64,000 nucleotides of DNA, taken from the NCBI RefSeq assembly GCF_003987855.1, contig NZ_RXIZ01000015.1:256778-320777 (forward strand). The letters run 5' to 3'. Origin of the DNA: Hyphomicrobium sp. Its GTDB lineage: Bacteria; Pseudomonadota; Alphaproteobacteria; Rhizobiales; Hyphomicrobiaceae. Shown here piece by piece: positions 43,629 through 53,826 of this stretch (the stretch's first letter is position 1; the number at the start of each line of letters is the position of its first letter). The translations under genes and the position numbers were made by a program. Under the pieces are notes generated by a model. That model did not search any database. It was not told the origin of the DNA and was given only the letters and a program-made list of their open reading frames with translations.

Positions 43629-46600
43629 TCAACTGCACCCGCTCGTCGATCCGCACGTATCGCACTTCAAACAAGTGCCGTTGCGCACCATCGTGAAGTT
43701 GTAGCATTCGGTGCAGGCGACGCCTTCGTAGCCGCGAAGTTTCGCCTCCGAGATGCGTTGCTTGAAGAGCTCCGACTTCGTCAGCACAGGCGCCGTGGCG
43801 ACGTGCATCTCCTCGCTCACTGCTGCAAGCGCGTTGGCGCCGTGCGTCAGCGTCGAGTCGACGTACCTGGCCGTAACGTCAAAGCTTGCGTTGCTCTGCA
43901 CCGCAGCCGCACCAAGTGACGATGGCTTGCCCGACGTCGTGCTCGTCATCCGGCTCGCGAGCCGAACAACGGGAGCGCCACGGACGAGGCCTTTCGACAC
44001 CATCTTCGTCACGCTCTCCGGCAGGTCGAACGCCAGCTGTTCGTCCGTTTCGTCGTCGCTTGACCCAAGGCCCGTCTCGCCGACGATTTCCCGCGGATCG
44101 ACGTGGGCGAGGTCGTGACGGCCGAGATACGACACCGCCAGCTCACGGAAGATGTAGTCGAGGATCGACGTCGCGTTCTTGATCGTCTCGTTACCCTGCA
44201 CCAGACCGGCCGGCTCGAAGCGCGTGAAGGTGAACGCCTCCACATATTCTTCCAGCGGCACGCCGTACTGCAGGCCAAGCGAGATCGCGATGGCGAAGTT
44301 GTTCATCAATGACCGGAAGGCAGCGCCTTCCTTGTGCATGTCGATGAAGATCTCGCCGACGCGGCCGTCGTCGTATTCGCCCGTGCGCAGATACACCTTG
44401 TGGCCGCCCACGGAGGCTTTCTGCGTGTAACCCTTGCGCCGGCCCGGCAGCTTGTCGCGGCCCTGCGCTTTCTCACGTTCGACGTACACGACGCGCTCGA
44501 CGATCTTTTCGACGATCTTCTCCGTGATCGTCGCCGTCCGCGCGGCGAGCGGCTGGCTCATCAGCGTCTCTGCCGCCTCCAGCGCCTCATCATCATCGCT
44601 GCCCAGGATCTGGCTGTTGAGCGGCTGCGACAGTTTCGAGCCGTCGCGGTAGAGCGCGTTGGCTTTCAGCGCGAGCTTCCACGACAGCATGTAGGACTGT
44701 TTGCAGTCCTCAACCGTCGCATCGTTCGGCATGTTGATCGTCTTCGAGATCGCACCCGAAATGAACGGCTGCGAAGCTGCCATCATGCGGATGTGGCTCT
44801 CGACCGAAAGGTACCGCTTACCCTTCTTGCCGCACGGGTTGGCGCAGTCGAACACCGGCAGATGCTCGGACTTCAGATGCGGCGCGCCTTCGAGTGTCAT
44901 GGCTCCGCAGACGTGCTCGTTCGCGGCGTCGACATCCTTCCTGGAGAAACCCAGGTGGGCGAAGATATCGAACGAGGGATCGGCGAGCTTGTCAGCGGGG
45001 ACGCCGAGCTTGCCCGTCATGAAGTCGTCGCCAATCGTCCAGCGGTTGAAGACGAACTTGATGTCGAAGGCCGTTGCGAGACCTTTCTCGATCTTGGCGA
45101 GAACGTCGTCGCTGAAACCCTTCGCCTTCAGCGTTGCCGTGTTGATGGCGGGCGCCTGGGCGAGCGAACCGTGGCCGACGGCGTACGCTTCGATCTCGGC
45201 AATCTCGCTCTCACGATACCCGAGTGCGCGGAGCGCTTCCGGCACCGACTGGTTGATGATCTTGAAGTAGCCGCCGCCCGCAAGCTTCTTGAACTTCACG
45301 AGAGCGAAATCGGGCTCGATGCCGGTCGTATCGCAGTCCATGACGAGACCGATCGTGCCGGTCGGCGCCACGACGGTAGCCTGCGCATTGCGGTACCCAT
45401 GCTCTTGCCCAAGTTCGAGCGCGCGATCCCAGGCACGCTTGGCGGCTTCGCCAAGGCGAGGATCCGTCAGCGCGTCATGATCGAGCGGCACGGGAGCAGT
45501 GGCGAGCTTCTCGTAGAACTCCGCTTCACCATGCGCAGCGCGACGATGATTGCGCATCACGCGCAGCATGTCCTGAGCGTTCGGCGCGTACCCCGGGAAC
45601 GTGCCAAGTTCGGCCGCCATCTCCGCGCTCGTGGCGTAGGAGACGCCCGTCATGATGGCGGAGATCGCACCGCAGATCGCCCGGCCTTCTTCCGAGTCGT
45701 AGGGAATGCCCGCCGACATCAGCAATCCGCCGATGTTTGCAAAGCCGAGGCCGAGCGTCCGATAGCGGTAGCTGAGCTCTGCGATCTGCCGCGACGGGAA
45801 TTGGGCCATCAGCACCGAAATCTCGAGCACGATCGTCCAGAGCCGGCAGCCGTGCTCATAGGACTCGATGTCGAAAGACTTGTCGTCGCGACGGAACCGC
45901 AGCAGGTTCAGCGAGGCGAGGTTGCAGGCCGTGTCGTCGAGGAACATGTATTCCGAGCAAGGATTCGACGCGCGGATCGGTCCCGACTGCGGACAGGTGT
46001 GCCAGTCGTTGATCGTCGTGTGGAACTGGATTCCCGGATCGGCCGAAGCCCATGCGGCAAAGCCGATCTGCTCCCAGAGATCCTGCGCACGGATCGTCTT
46101 CGTCACCTTGTTGCCGAGGCGCGAGAGCAGCTTCCACTCTTTGTCTTCGACGACGGCGTTCAGGAAGTCGTCGGTGACGCGCACCGAGTTGTTGGAGTTC
46201 TGGCCGGCGACCGTCAGGTAAGCTTCGCTGTCCCAGTCGGTGTCATAGGTGTCGAACTCGATGTCCTTGTAGCCCTGTTTGGCGAACTGGACGACGCGCA
46301 GTATGTAGTTCTGGGGAACGCCATCGCGCTTGGCTTCACGGATCGCGATCTTCAGCTTCGGGTTCTTCGTCGGCTCGAAGCAGGCATCGCCCTCTGCTTC
46401 GCAGTTGACGCAGGCCTTCATCACGGCCTTGAGGCGCTTCTGGCAGATCTTCGAGCCGGTGACGAGCGCGGCGACCTTCTGCTCTTCGCGCACCTTCCAG
46501 CCGATGTATTCTTCGATGTCCGGATGATCGACGTCGACGACGACCATTTTTGCCGCGCGCCGTGTCGTGCCACCCGACTTGATCGCGCCCGCCGCCCGGT

Positions 46601-47384
46601 CGCCGATCTTGAGGAAGCTCATGAGGCCGGAGGAACGCCCCCCGCCCGACAGCTTTTCATTGGCGCCGCGAAGAGACGAGAAATTCGATCCTGTGCCTGA
46701 GCCGTACTTGAAGAGGCGCGCCTCGCGCACCCACAGATCCATGATGCCGCCCTCGTTGACGAGGTCGTCGGCAACCGACTGAATGAAGCAGGCGTGCGGC
46801 TGCGGATGCTCGTAGGCTGAGGTCGACTGGACGAGTTCGCCCGTCTGATAGTCGACATAAAGGTGGCCCTGGCCGGGGCCGTCGATGCCGTAAGCCCAAT
46901 GCAGACCAGTGTTGAACCATTGTGGCGAGTTGGGCGCTGCCATCTGCATCGCCAGCATGTAGCGCAGTTCGTCGAAGAAGGTTTGCGCGTCTTCCTCGGA
47001 AGAGAAGTAGCCGCCCTTCCAGCCCCAATAGGTCCACGTGCCGGCGAGGCGATCGAATACTTGGCGCGCATCGGATTCGCCGCCGAAACGCTCGCCCTCC
47101 GGCAGCTCGGCAAGGGCGGCCTCATCCGGGGCGGAGCGCCAGAGCCAAGAGGGAACCTGCGTCTCTTCGCAACGCTTCAGACGCCGTGCGACGCCCGCTT
47201 TACGAAAGTATTTCTGCGCCAGAATGTCCGCTGCAACTTGGCTGAACTGCTCGGGGACATCGAAGCCGTCTAACCTGAATACGACCGAACCATCGGGGTT
47301 CTTGATCTCGGACGTGGCGCGCCGGAAGGGGATCGAAGCATAGGGAGAAAGTCCGGCTTTCGTGAACCGCCGCGTGATCTTCAT
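43629..47384 (-). CDS. nrdJ: Vitamin B12-dependent ribonucleotide reductase (class II)
   Basis: A 1251-residue NrdJ, which makes deoxyribonucleotides with adenosylcobalamin and without oxygen need. The active-site segment is [20 protein letters not shown], with Cys and Glu; the first redox cysteine lies in [24 protein letters not shown] and [10 protein letters not shown] match the substrate-binding region. The C terminus carries a zinc-ribbon-like CTECYNF...CLKCDTCG and ends in GSTSGCS. I take the ATG at 47384 ([11 protein letters not shown]) since the frame upstream is unlike the family. Its promoter has NrdR-box-like sites, and its start overlaps the stop of a leader ORF. No other ribonucleotide reductase is in the window. 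Confidence 0.93.
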   Translation of the reverse strand: MKITRRFTKAGLSPYASIPFRRATSEIKNPDGSVVFRLDGFDVPEQFSQVAADILAQKYFRKAGVARRLKRCEETQVPSWLWRSAPDEAALAELPEGERFGGESDARQVFDRLAGTWTYWGWKGGYFSSEEDAQTFFDELRYMLAMQMAAPNSPQWFNTGLHWAYGIDGPGQGHLYVDYQTGELVQSTSAYEHPQPHACFIQSVADDLVNEGGIMDLWVREARLFKYGSGTGSNFSSLRGANEKLSGGGRSSGLMSFLKIGDRAAGAIKSGGTTRRAAKMVVVDVDHPDIEEYIGWKVREEQKVAALVTGSKICQKRLKAVMKACVNCEAEGDACFEPTKNPKLKIAIREAKRDGVPQNYILRVVQFAKQGYKDIEFDTYDTDWDSEAYLTVAGQNSNNSVRVTDDFLNAVVEDKEWKLLSRLGNKVTKTIRAQDLWEQIGFAAWASADPGIQFHTTINDWHTCPQSGPIRASNPCSEYMFLDDTACNLASLNLLRFRRDDKSFDIESYEHGCRLWTIVLEISVLMAQFPSRQIAELSYRYRTLGLGFANIGGLLMSAGIPYDSEEGRAICGAISAIMTGVSYATSAEMAAELGTFPGYAPNAQDMLRVMRNHRRAAHGEAEFYEKLATAPVPLDHDALTDPRLGEAAKRAWDRALELGQEHGYRNAQATVVAPTGTIGLVMDCDTTGIEPDFALVKFKKLAGGGYFKIINQSVPEALRALGYRESEIAEIEAYAVGHGSLAQAPAINTATLKAKGFSDDVLAKIEKGLATAFDIKFVFNRWTIGDDFMTGKLGVPADKLADPSFDIFAHLGFSRKDVDAANEHVCGAMTLEGAPHLKSEHLPVFDCANPCGKKGKRYLSVESHIRMMAASQPFISGAISKTINMPNDATVEDCKQSYMLSWKLALKANALYRDGSKLSQPLNSQILGSDDDEALEAAETLMSQPLAARTATITEKIVEKIVERVVYVEREKAQGRDKLPGRRKGYTQKASVGGHKVYLRTGEYDDGRVGEIFIDMHKEGAAFRSLMNNFAIAISLGLQYGVPLEEYVEAFTFTRFEPAGLVQGNETIKNATSILDYIFRELAVSYLGRHDLAHVDPREIVGETGLGSSDDETDEQLAFDLPESVTKMVSKGLVRGAPVVRLASRMTSTTSGKPSSLGAAAVQSNASFDVTARYVDSTLTHGANALAAVSEEMHVATAPVLTKSELFKQRISEAKLRGYEGVACTECYNFTMVRNGTCLKCDTCGSTSGCS

Positions 47385-47551
47385 GTAAAAGTGCCCCCGA
47401 ATTGCGGGGCGTACGTAAGCGAAACGAGACCGGACGCCGTATGTTTGTCGCCGCGCACCGGCCACTGAGGCCGACGCGTTTGGCGGGATGACTTAGGCCG
47501 CATGACCCCTACCGACGAAAACGACCGAAACGGCAGTTTCGTCGGCTTCAT
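47381..47551 (-). CDS. Possible 56-residue leader ORF coupled to nrdJ
   Basis: A short frame starting ATG AAG CCG with AGG 5 bases upstream. It encodes [15 protein letters not shown] and runs to a TGA that overlaps the nrdJ ATG (ATGA). The product is basic and rich in Arg, Ser and Pro; it resembles no family I know. Its start codon lies in the loop of one of two alternative hairpins in the leader RNA, so translation of it could change the RNA fold or feed ribosomes into nrdJ. It may also be chance. Confidence 0.3.
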   Translation of the reverse strand: MKPTKLPFRSFSSVGVMRPKSSRQTRRPQWPVRGDKHTASGLVSLTYAPQFGGTFT

Positions 47552-47557
47552 GCCGAC
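47512..47557 (-). promoter_or_regulatory. Mutually exclusive hairpins in the nrdJ leader
   Basis: In the minus-strand transcript, GTCGGC (47557-47552) can pair with GCCGAC (47546-47541), or the overlapping CCGACGAAA (47545-47537) can pair with TTTCGTCGG (47520-47512). The two stems share bases and cannot form together. This is the geometry of an attenuator or riboswitch-like element. It does not contain the conserved boxes of the cobalamin riboswitch. Confidence 0.45.
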
Positions 47558-47656
47558 CTGAGTGTGTGATCGCGACGTGGATCAAAAGACGCGTGTCTTA
47601 GGAGTGTCGCAACAAGGACGACGCTAGAGATTCGCCGAGAGTCGGACAAGGGAAAA

Positions 47657-47703
47657 TAAATAGATGTTGGGGTGGCACCCGCAACCGACACTAGATGTAG
47701 TAG
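47657..47703 (-). promoter_or_regulatory. nrdJ promoter with two NrdR-box-like sites
   Basis: Two sites share TAGATGT exactly 31 bp apart: 47657-47672 and 47688-47703 (the latter ACACTAGATGTAGTAG, close to the NrdR consensus ACACTATATATTGTGT). NrdR boxes occur in pairs about three helical turns apart. On the minus strand a promoter fits between them: TTGCGG at 47684-47679, 16 bases, TATTTA at 47662-47657, the second box covering the -10. Transcription would begin near 47650, leaving a leader of about 265 bases before nrdJ. The repressor NrdR is encoded at 58512. Confidence 0.65.
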
Positions 47704-47946
47704 TGTGGGCAACTTTTTGAGGAAGCCCGATTTACGCCGGATTTGCTTGGGTTTCAGCAGGCTCGCCTCGGAGGGCGTTTTGTGGACGCTGCTGTATGGC
47801 AGGGTTTCAGCGCCGTTCCGGCCCAACTCTAGTGCGATTCCACACTGCTGTTGTTGCGCGCCTGCATCGCCTCATTGGCGTCTAGACATCAGTGCCGCAG
47901 TGCAGCTAATTCGTGGACTGTTTGCGGCGGAAAAGGATGCTCGGTA

Positions 47947-48345
47947 ATGAGCTTGTTCAGCGAGATCTTCAGCTGGTGGGGTGGAAACACCTGGGGAACG
48001 CGCTTCTTCACGTGGCGGAAGGGCAAGTTCGTCGGCGAGGACCAGTTCGGGAACCGCTATTACATCCAGAAAAGCGGCGCTGGCCCGCTCGGTGTTCCCG
48101 CGCGCTGGGTGACCTATCCCAAGATCTCGGAAGCTAGTCAGGTGCCCCCGGAGTGGCATGGCTGGCTCCATTATACGGTGGACACGCCACCGACCGAAGA
48201 GCGGTACATCCCCCGGCCTTGGCAAAAGCCGCATCAGATGAACATGACCGGCACATCGCGCGCTTATCGCCCCAAGGGGTCGATTCTCGGCGCGGGCGAG
48301 CGCGCGAAGTCATCCAGCGACTATAAGGCGTGGAAGCCGAATTAA
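47947..48345 (+). CDS. NADH:ubiquinone oxidoreductase subunit NDUFA12 homologue
   Basis: A 132-residue homologue of the accessory complex I subunit NDUFA12 (B17.2), which is found in mitochondria and alphaproteobacteria. The N terminus reads SEIFSWWGGNTWGTRFFTWRKG, and DQFGNRYYIQK and the RRWV-like ARWVTYP follow; GWLHYTVD and KPHQMNMTGT are also typical. The start is the ATG at 47947, giving the family N terminus. It likely sits on the matrix-equivalent (cytoplasmic) arm of complex I. The other nuo genes are not in the window. A DUF1330 gene and a DUF2155 gene follow on the same strand. Confidence 0.9.
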   Translation: MSLFSEIFSWWGGNTWGTRFFTWRKGKFVGEDQFGNRYYIQKSGAGPLGVPARWVTYPKISEASQVPPEWHGWLHYTVDTPPTEERYIPRPWQKPHQMNMTGTSRAYRPKGSILGAGERAKSSSDYKAWKPN

Positions 48346-48378
48346 GCGGTATCGGTGTTCCTCGGGGATTGCGCCCGC

Positions 48379-48669
48379 ATGTCAAAAGGCTACTGGATCA
48401 TCCATGTGACGATTTCGGACCCTGACGGCTACGCCGCGTATCTTGCTCAGGACAAAATCGCGTTCGACAAGTTCGGCGCGAAATTTTTGGTCCGCGGCGG
48501 CGAGTTCGTCGCTCCGGAAGCCCCGTCGAAGTTGCGCCATATCGTTATTGAATTCGAAAGCTACGAGAAGGCTGTCGCGTGCTACCGTTCTCCAGAATAT
48601 CAACGGGCGGTCGAGTTGCGCCAAGGCGCTTCGCAGTCGGAAATCGTAATCGTGCGCGGAGTCGATTGA
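48379..48669 (+). CDS. DUF1330 family protein
   Basis: A 96-residue protein of the dimeric alpha-beta barrel DUF1330 family. It begins MSKGYWIIHVTISDPDGYAA and carries KFGAKFLVRGGEF and HIVIEFESYEKAVACYRSPEY, the usual family motifs. The function of DUF1330 is not known. It starts 33 bp after the NDUFA12 gene. Its stop overlaps the proposed TTG start of the DUF2155 gene (TTGA), so the three may be one transcript. Confidence 0.85.
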   Translation: MSKGYWIIHVTISDPDGYAAYLAQDKIAFDKFGAKFLVRGGEFVAPEAPSKLRHIVIEFESYEKAVACYRSPEYQRAVELRQGASQSEIVIVRGVD

Positions 48670-49211
48670 TTTCGTTCCTGGGAAGTGCGCCCGCGCTCGG
48701 CTTTGCCGTCTTTTTTGGCGCAGCCATTTTGTCGATCCCCGCGCGCGCCGATCGCATCGAAAATCAGGTCGCCGTGTTCTCCGCCCTCGACAAGGTGACG
48801 GCGCACATTTCTAAGGTCGAAATACCGCTCAACACCACGGCGACGTTCGGGGCGCTGAAGATCACGCCGCGCGCGTGCTACTCGCGCCCACCAACCGATG
48901 AGCCCAAGACGACGACATTCGTTGAAATCGACGAGACGCAGCTTGATGGCTCGGAAAAGCGCATCTTCACGGGCTGGATGTTCGCGGAAAGCCCAGGCAT
49001 CTACGGTCTCGAACATCCGACCTACGATGTCTGGCTGACGCATTGCGATAAGCCGAGCCGGACGATCGCAGAAGATAATCCAAACGGCAGTACGGTCCCG
49101 CCGTCGGACAATCCAGGCCAGGCCGACGCTGCGGGCGCCCCTGCAAACGGACCGCCGCCTGCTGACCAGATTCCCGCAGACCAGGACTTCCGCCGCCGCG
49201 TCCGGCGATAG
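48666..49211 (+). CDS. DUF2155 secreted protein
   Basis: A protein of about 181 residues with a signal peptide (LGFAVFFGAAILSIPARA). The mature domain is DUF2155: RIENQVAVFSALDKVTAHISK, ATFGALKITPRACYSRP, TTTFVEIDETQLDG, IFTGWMFAESPGIYGLEHP, YDVWLTHC. In alphaproteobacteria this domain often lies next to the NDUFA12 gene, as here. I propose the TTG at 48666 as start: GGAG lies 4 bases before it and the signal peptide follows at once. The frame is open upstream but only inside the DUF1330 gene. The tail is Pro/Ala-rich. Function unknown. Confidence 0.8.
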   Translation: MISFLGSAPALGFAVFFGAAILSIPARADRIENQVAVFSALDKVTAHISKVEIPLNTTATFGALKITPRACYSRPPTDEPKTTTFVEIDETQLDGSEKRIFTGWMFAESPGIYGLEHPTYDVWLTHCDKPSRTIAEDNPNGSTVPPSDNPGQADAAGAPANGPPPADQIPADQDFRRRVRR

Positions 49212-49230
49212 GTTTTTCTCTCTGCTGGCG

Positions 49231-50376
<1,146 letters not shown>

Positions 50377-50428
50377 TTATCTGGTTCGGTTGCCAAGGAA
50401 GGCGCCGCTCCGTCCGGCGGTCGCTGCC

Positions 50429-51547
50429 TTAGTCACAGATCTTGGTGAACTTCCGCTCGGCCATATCGACATGGAAGTGATTGCGGTGGGCAGCGTTCGC
50501 TTCGGGTCCAAGCGTGGTGCCGAATATCCTGCAGGCAGCCTTGTGCGCTTCGTGTAGGAACGCCTGCATTTTCGGATCAGGATTGTCGATCGATGGCGTG
50601 GGGCGGGTGGGCGAATCTCGCTGCAAAGCCGGCCCGCCGAGCCGGTTGGCGTCGTTGATGGGCGATGCAGTCGCGATGACCTCCGCTCTGGGCAGGCCAT
50701 CGACGATGGTAGAGCGAGCGAGACCAGCCGCGGCCGCCCCGGCCGTTGATGGCACCATCGAGGGCAGCGCGCCCGGAACCGGATTGCCCGTCACTCCGGC
50801 TTGCGCCGTTTTGCTCGCGGCAGCTTCGGCAGCCTGTTTACGTTCTGCGGCTTCCGCCAGGATCTCGCGCTGGGGCTTGCCCCACTCGTCCAGCACCTCT
50901 GCTGTCTTTGCGGAAGCCGTGATGAAGCCGCCAATGTCGAGCGCGTTCGCGAGCGCGTGTTGGCTCAGCTTGGCTCCCTTCATGCCATAGACGTTGCGGC
51001 AGTCGTACGAGCTCATGGTCTCGATGCGGATGACCTGCGACTTGAGCAGCTTGCGCGCCAGCGGCTGAACATCCTGCTCAAACCAGGTGACGAGCGGCTC
51101 AATCAGATCGCAGCGCACGATCGCGGGCGGCGACAACGCGACTTCAGGATTCCGTCCGATGCTGATCAACTCGACCGGACCCGGCGCCCCGCACGCACCT
51201 TCGCGGATAGGCTCGTGCGGCAGCGCCACGGCGTGAACGCGCTGAAGGACGACGGCGCAGCGCGCGCGGGCGTCCGCAATCTCCGCGGGCGTCCAAGCCG
51301 AGGCGGCTTTCGTCGGATTGGGAGCGCTCTGTGGGGGTTTAGCCTCAGGAGTTGCTGCCGCGGGGGCCGCATCGGGCTTGACGGCCGGTTCCGTGGCTTG
51401 CGCGGTGGGAGCCGGGTGCTTTTTTTGTGCACCGTAGGTGTCGGGCGACACGAAGCAGACGAGAACAGCGCCGAGCGCCATTGCGGCCGTCGCTTTTCGC
51501 CGACGTGCATGGTTGGCGAACTTGCCGTCGCTCCGTGACGCAATCAT
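50429..51547 (-). CDS. Extensin-like C-terminal domain protein
   Basis: A 372-residue protein with an N-terminal signal or anchor (ATAAMALGAVLVCFVSPDTYG), a Pro/Ala-rich linker at about 40-85, and the extensin-like C domain. Its signatures are GACGAPGPVELISIG, SYDCRNVYGMKGAKLSQHALANALDIGGF, and the end HRNHFHVDMAERKFTKICD; quoted only in parts, the key residues are the H in SQHALANALDI and the HRNHFHVD histidines, which suggest a metal-binding hydrolase-like fold. An Ala/Gln-rich low-complexity insert lies in between. The family is common in Hyphomicrobiales and is thought to act on the cell wall. The ATG at 51547 is chosen over an upstream TTG. Confidence 0.8.
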   Translation of the reverse strand: MIASRSDGKFANHARRRKATAAMALGAVLVCFVSPDTYGAQKKHPAPTAQATEPAVKPDAAPAAATPEAKPPQSAPNPTKAASAWTPAEIADARARCAVVLQRVHAVALPHEPIREGACGAPGPVELISIGRNPEVALSPPAIVRCDLIEPLVTWFEQDVQPLARKLLKSQVIRIETMSSYDCRNVYGMKGAKLSQHALANALDIGGFITASAKTAEVLDEWGKPQREILAEAAERKQAAEAAASKTAQAGVTGNPVPGALPSMVPSTAGAAAAGLARSTIVDGLPRAEVIATASPINDANRLGGPALQRDSPTRPTPSIDNPDPKMQAFLHEAHKAACRIFGTTLGPEANAAHRNHFHVDMAERKFTKICD

Positions 51548-51802
51548 TGTTTCGGTAGTCCTCGTCAATCGCGGATGTGCCGGAGCGTCCGATGCAACAG
51601 TGGAGTGATGCCTATCCGCCTGACCCCCAAGCGACTATGCCGCCCGCATCTTTGCAGAGTTCGCGCGCCAGGCCAAGGCGATGGCGTTGCAGCTCTGTTA
51701 CAAGGCCCGAAAGAAACATCTGTGAGCGCCGAACGCGCTCAATCGACGCAAAATCTAGCGATCCGGATCGAAAGGGGGCATAGCATCTCGTGAGTCGAAG
51801 CA

Positions 51803-52942
51803 TTGCCCATAGCAATCGAGTTTCTCGTGAACGAACATAACATCGATCTGAGCGCCGCGCCGCCCGTATCGCCATCGAAGATCATCGCTGCCCAGTCACA
51901 GGCGCTGCAGACGTTTACTCTCGACCGCCCCGATTCGCTCAATGCGCTCGACAATGAAATGTGCAGGACACTGAGCGCAGCGATTCCACGTATCGCGCGT
52001 AACCCAGATATCTACATCGTGGCTCTCTTATCCAGCAGCCCCAAGGCATTCTGCGCCGGTGGGGACGTGCTCGCGCTATCCGCCGCCGCCAAAGCCGATA
52101 TCGAAGTTGCGAAGGGCTATCTCAGAGACGAGTATTCGCTGAACTGGCTGCTTGAATGTTTTTCCAAACCTACGGTCTCATTCATCGATGGCTTTTGCAT
52201 GGGTTCGGGCGCGGGGCTATCGGCTTTCAATACGCACCGCATCGCAGGTGAAAAGTTCAAATGGGCGATGCCCGAAACGAAGATCGGTCTTTTTCCCGAT
52301 GTCGGAGTTGCGCGCGTATTGGCGAAGATGCCCTGGCCTATTGGGCTCTATCTCGGATTGACGGGGCGTGCGATTGGGCGCGCCGACGCGCAATGGCTGG
52401 GCCTCGTCACTCATTGTATCTCATCAAACCACTACCCCAGCATTCTCTCTCAGCTGAAGGACGCTGTGCCGGTTGATCCCCTGCTTGATGGATTGAATGA
52501 GGTGCAAGAGCCGGGAGAATTGCAGAAGGAGCGAATGCAAATCCTGGATCATTTCTCCGAGCCGACCCTCGATGGGATCTTCCGATCGCTCGAGCGCGCC
52601 GACGTGAAGGGTTCAGAATGGGCGACGAAGACGCTGGCAGGCCTGCGGAACTGCTCTCCGATTTCCTTGGAGATCACGCTCCGTCACATCAAGGCAGCAC
52701 TCGGCTTCGACATCCGGCAAACCTTGATCGAAGATTATCGCCTCGCCGTACGATGCCTCGAGAATCACGATTTCCACGAGGGTGTGCGCGCTCTGCTCCG
52801 AGACAAGGACGGCAAGCCAACGTGGATGCCTGGTCGATACGAAGACATCGTGCCCGATATCCTCGACAGCTATTTCGCGCCTCTCCCTGAAGGAGATTTG
52901 GAGTTGCCGCTTCGCACAGAAATGCAGGCCGCCCGTGTCTAA
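51803..52942 (+). CDS. 3-hydroxyisobutyryl-CoA hydrolase-like (enoyl-CoA hydratase family)
   Basis: A 379-residue crotonase-fold protein of the HIBCH group. The oxyanion and acid motifs are SPKAFCAGGDVLAL, VSFIDGFCMGSGAGLSAF, and FKWAMPETKIGLFPDVGVARV; the PETxIGLFPDVG motif marks HIBCH rather than plain hydratase. It should hydrolyse 3-hydroxyisobutyryl-CoA in valine breakdown or a related hydroxyacyl-CoA. The start is uncertain: a TTG at 51803 opens the frame and a GTG at 51827 is an alternative; neither has a clear ribosome binding site. It stands alone, with no other valine-catabolism gene next to it. Confidence 0.85.
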   Translation: MPIAIEFLVNEHNIDLSAAPPVSPSKIIAAQSQALQTFTLDRPDSLNALDNEMCRTLSAAIPRIARNPDIYIVALLSSSPKAFCAGGDVLALSAAAKADIEVAKGYLRDEYSLNWLLECFSKPTVSFIDGFCMGSGAGLSAFNTHRIAGEKFKWAMPETKIGLFPDVGVARVLAKMPWPIGLYLGLTGRAIGRADAQWLGLVTHCISSNHYPSILSQLKDAVPVDPLLDGLNEVQEPGELQKERMQILDHFSEPTLDGIFRSLERADVKGSEWATKTLAGLRNCSPISLEITLRHIKAALGFDIRQTLIEDYRLAVRCLENHDFHEGVRALLRDKDGKPTWMPGRYEDIVPDILDSYFAPLPEGDLELPLRTEMQAARV

Positions 52943-53162
52943 GGATTCAAAGTAAAGCTTGTAAAAATTCGCATTCGATTTTAATAAAATACTTACCAAG
53001 ACGCCCGCTTGTTCAGAAAATAGCTTAAAATTCCCTTTATAACCACCCCCGATACTATTCTTTTACTATATCTATTTAGGCGAAATTCAACCCTCCAGAT
53101 TATTGTTTTGTCAAAACCCGGGGCAAACCGGGGTAGCGTCAAACAGTGTATGAGGCAGGGTT

Positions 53163-53672
53163 ATGAGTTTAGCGTATGATATCGGGCGCCATCACGCGCC
53201 AGTCCACGAAGAAGGCTTTCGTGGAGAATATCTCCAGGCGCTCCGGTTGATCGAGCGTCTCCACCGGCTTCTTCTCGACGTCATCAAGGATGAATTCGAC
53301 CGTCGCGGCGGTGCCGAACTCAACAGCGTGCAGGCTTTGCTCCTGTACAACATTGGCGAAAGCGAGCTAACGGCCGGCGAACTCAAGACGCGTGGCTACT
53401 ATCTCGGCTCTAACGTCTCCTACAATCTCAAGAAGCTCGTTGATATGGGCTACATCCACTACAAGCGCTCCGATACCGATCGCCGGTCGGTCCGGGTGAG
53501 CTTGACGGACAAGGGTCTCGAAGCCCGCGACGTCGTCAGCAAGCTCTATCTCCGTCAGTTGGGTTCGGTGCAGACCGTTGGCGAAGTGTCCAGCGAAGAC
53601 GTGAAGAACCTCAATAAGGCATTGGTGCGTCTCGAACGTTTCTGGTCTGACCAGATCCGCTATCGCCTCTGA
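53163..53672 (+). CDS. ldtR: MarR-family regulator LdtR
   Basis: A 169-residue winged-helix protein. The core reads RGEYLQALRLIERLHRLLLDVIK, then LNSVQALLLYNIGESELTAGEL, then YLGSNVSYNLKKLVDMGYIHYKRSDTDRRSVRVSL, with the wing at the DRRSVRV stretch. It is the type known as LdtR in Liberibacter and other Hyphomicrobiales, where it controls an L,D-transpeptidase gene. The next gene here is exactly such an enzyme, after a strong double hairpin. The region upstream is AT-rich and contains CCCGGGG-CAAA-CCGGGG, a possible binding site. It probably senses a small molecule and tunes cell-wall remodelling. Confidence 0.87.
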   Translation: MSLAYDIGRHHAPVHEEGFRGEYLQALRLIERLHRLLLDVIKDEFDRRGGAELNSVQALLLYNIGESELTAGELKTRGYYLGSNVSYNLKKLVDMGYIHYKRSDTDRRSVRVSLTDKGLEARDVVSKLYLRQLGSVQTVGEVSSEDVKNLNKALVRLERFWSDQIRYRL

Positions 53673-53700
53673 TAAGGACCTTCGCGCTACCTCCGTTTGC

Positions 53701-53757
53701 CATGCTGTTGTCCCGCAGCATGAAGGGCCACTCTGCGAAAGCGGGTGGTCCTTTTCG
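53701..53757 (+). terminator. Double hairpin terminator after ldtR
   Basis: Two adjacent hairpins: CATGCTG / CAGCATG at 53701-53722, and AAGGGCCAC / GTGGTCCTT with an inner stem closed by a GAAA loop at 53723-53753, followed by TTTCGTTT. The second is a clear rho-independent terminator. Confidence 0.75.
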
Positions 53758-53826
53758 TTTCCGTCAATTCAGATAAAGTGACGCAAACAGAAACATGCGG
53801 TCGCAAACGGCTCGGGGGAGACGAAG

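Larger units (their letters stand above)
47385..47946. other. 562-bp gap between nrdJ and the NDUFA12 gene
   Basis: It holds the nrdJ promoter, leader hairpins and leader ORF described separately. The part from about 47720 to 47946 should contain the promoter of the NDUFA12 gene; I see no further gene or strong hairpin there. Confidence 0.5.

Noticed and set aside
44334-46700. Long plus-strand frame of 788 codons opposite nrdJ
   Set aside because: It lies wholly inside nrdJ, is rich in Arg, Ala, Val and Asp as expected of antisense translation in high-GC DNA, and shows no domain.
47385-47650. Cobalamin riboswitch in the nrdJ leader
   Set aside because: The conserved B12 box and the other core elements are not visible on the minus strand; a GCCACTG string at 47461 is on the wrong strand.
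51548-51802. Small ORFs between the extensin-like gene and the hydrolase gene
   Set aside because: Several short open frames exist, but none has both a start codon with a ribosome binding site and a recognisable sequence.
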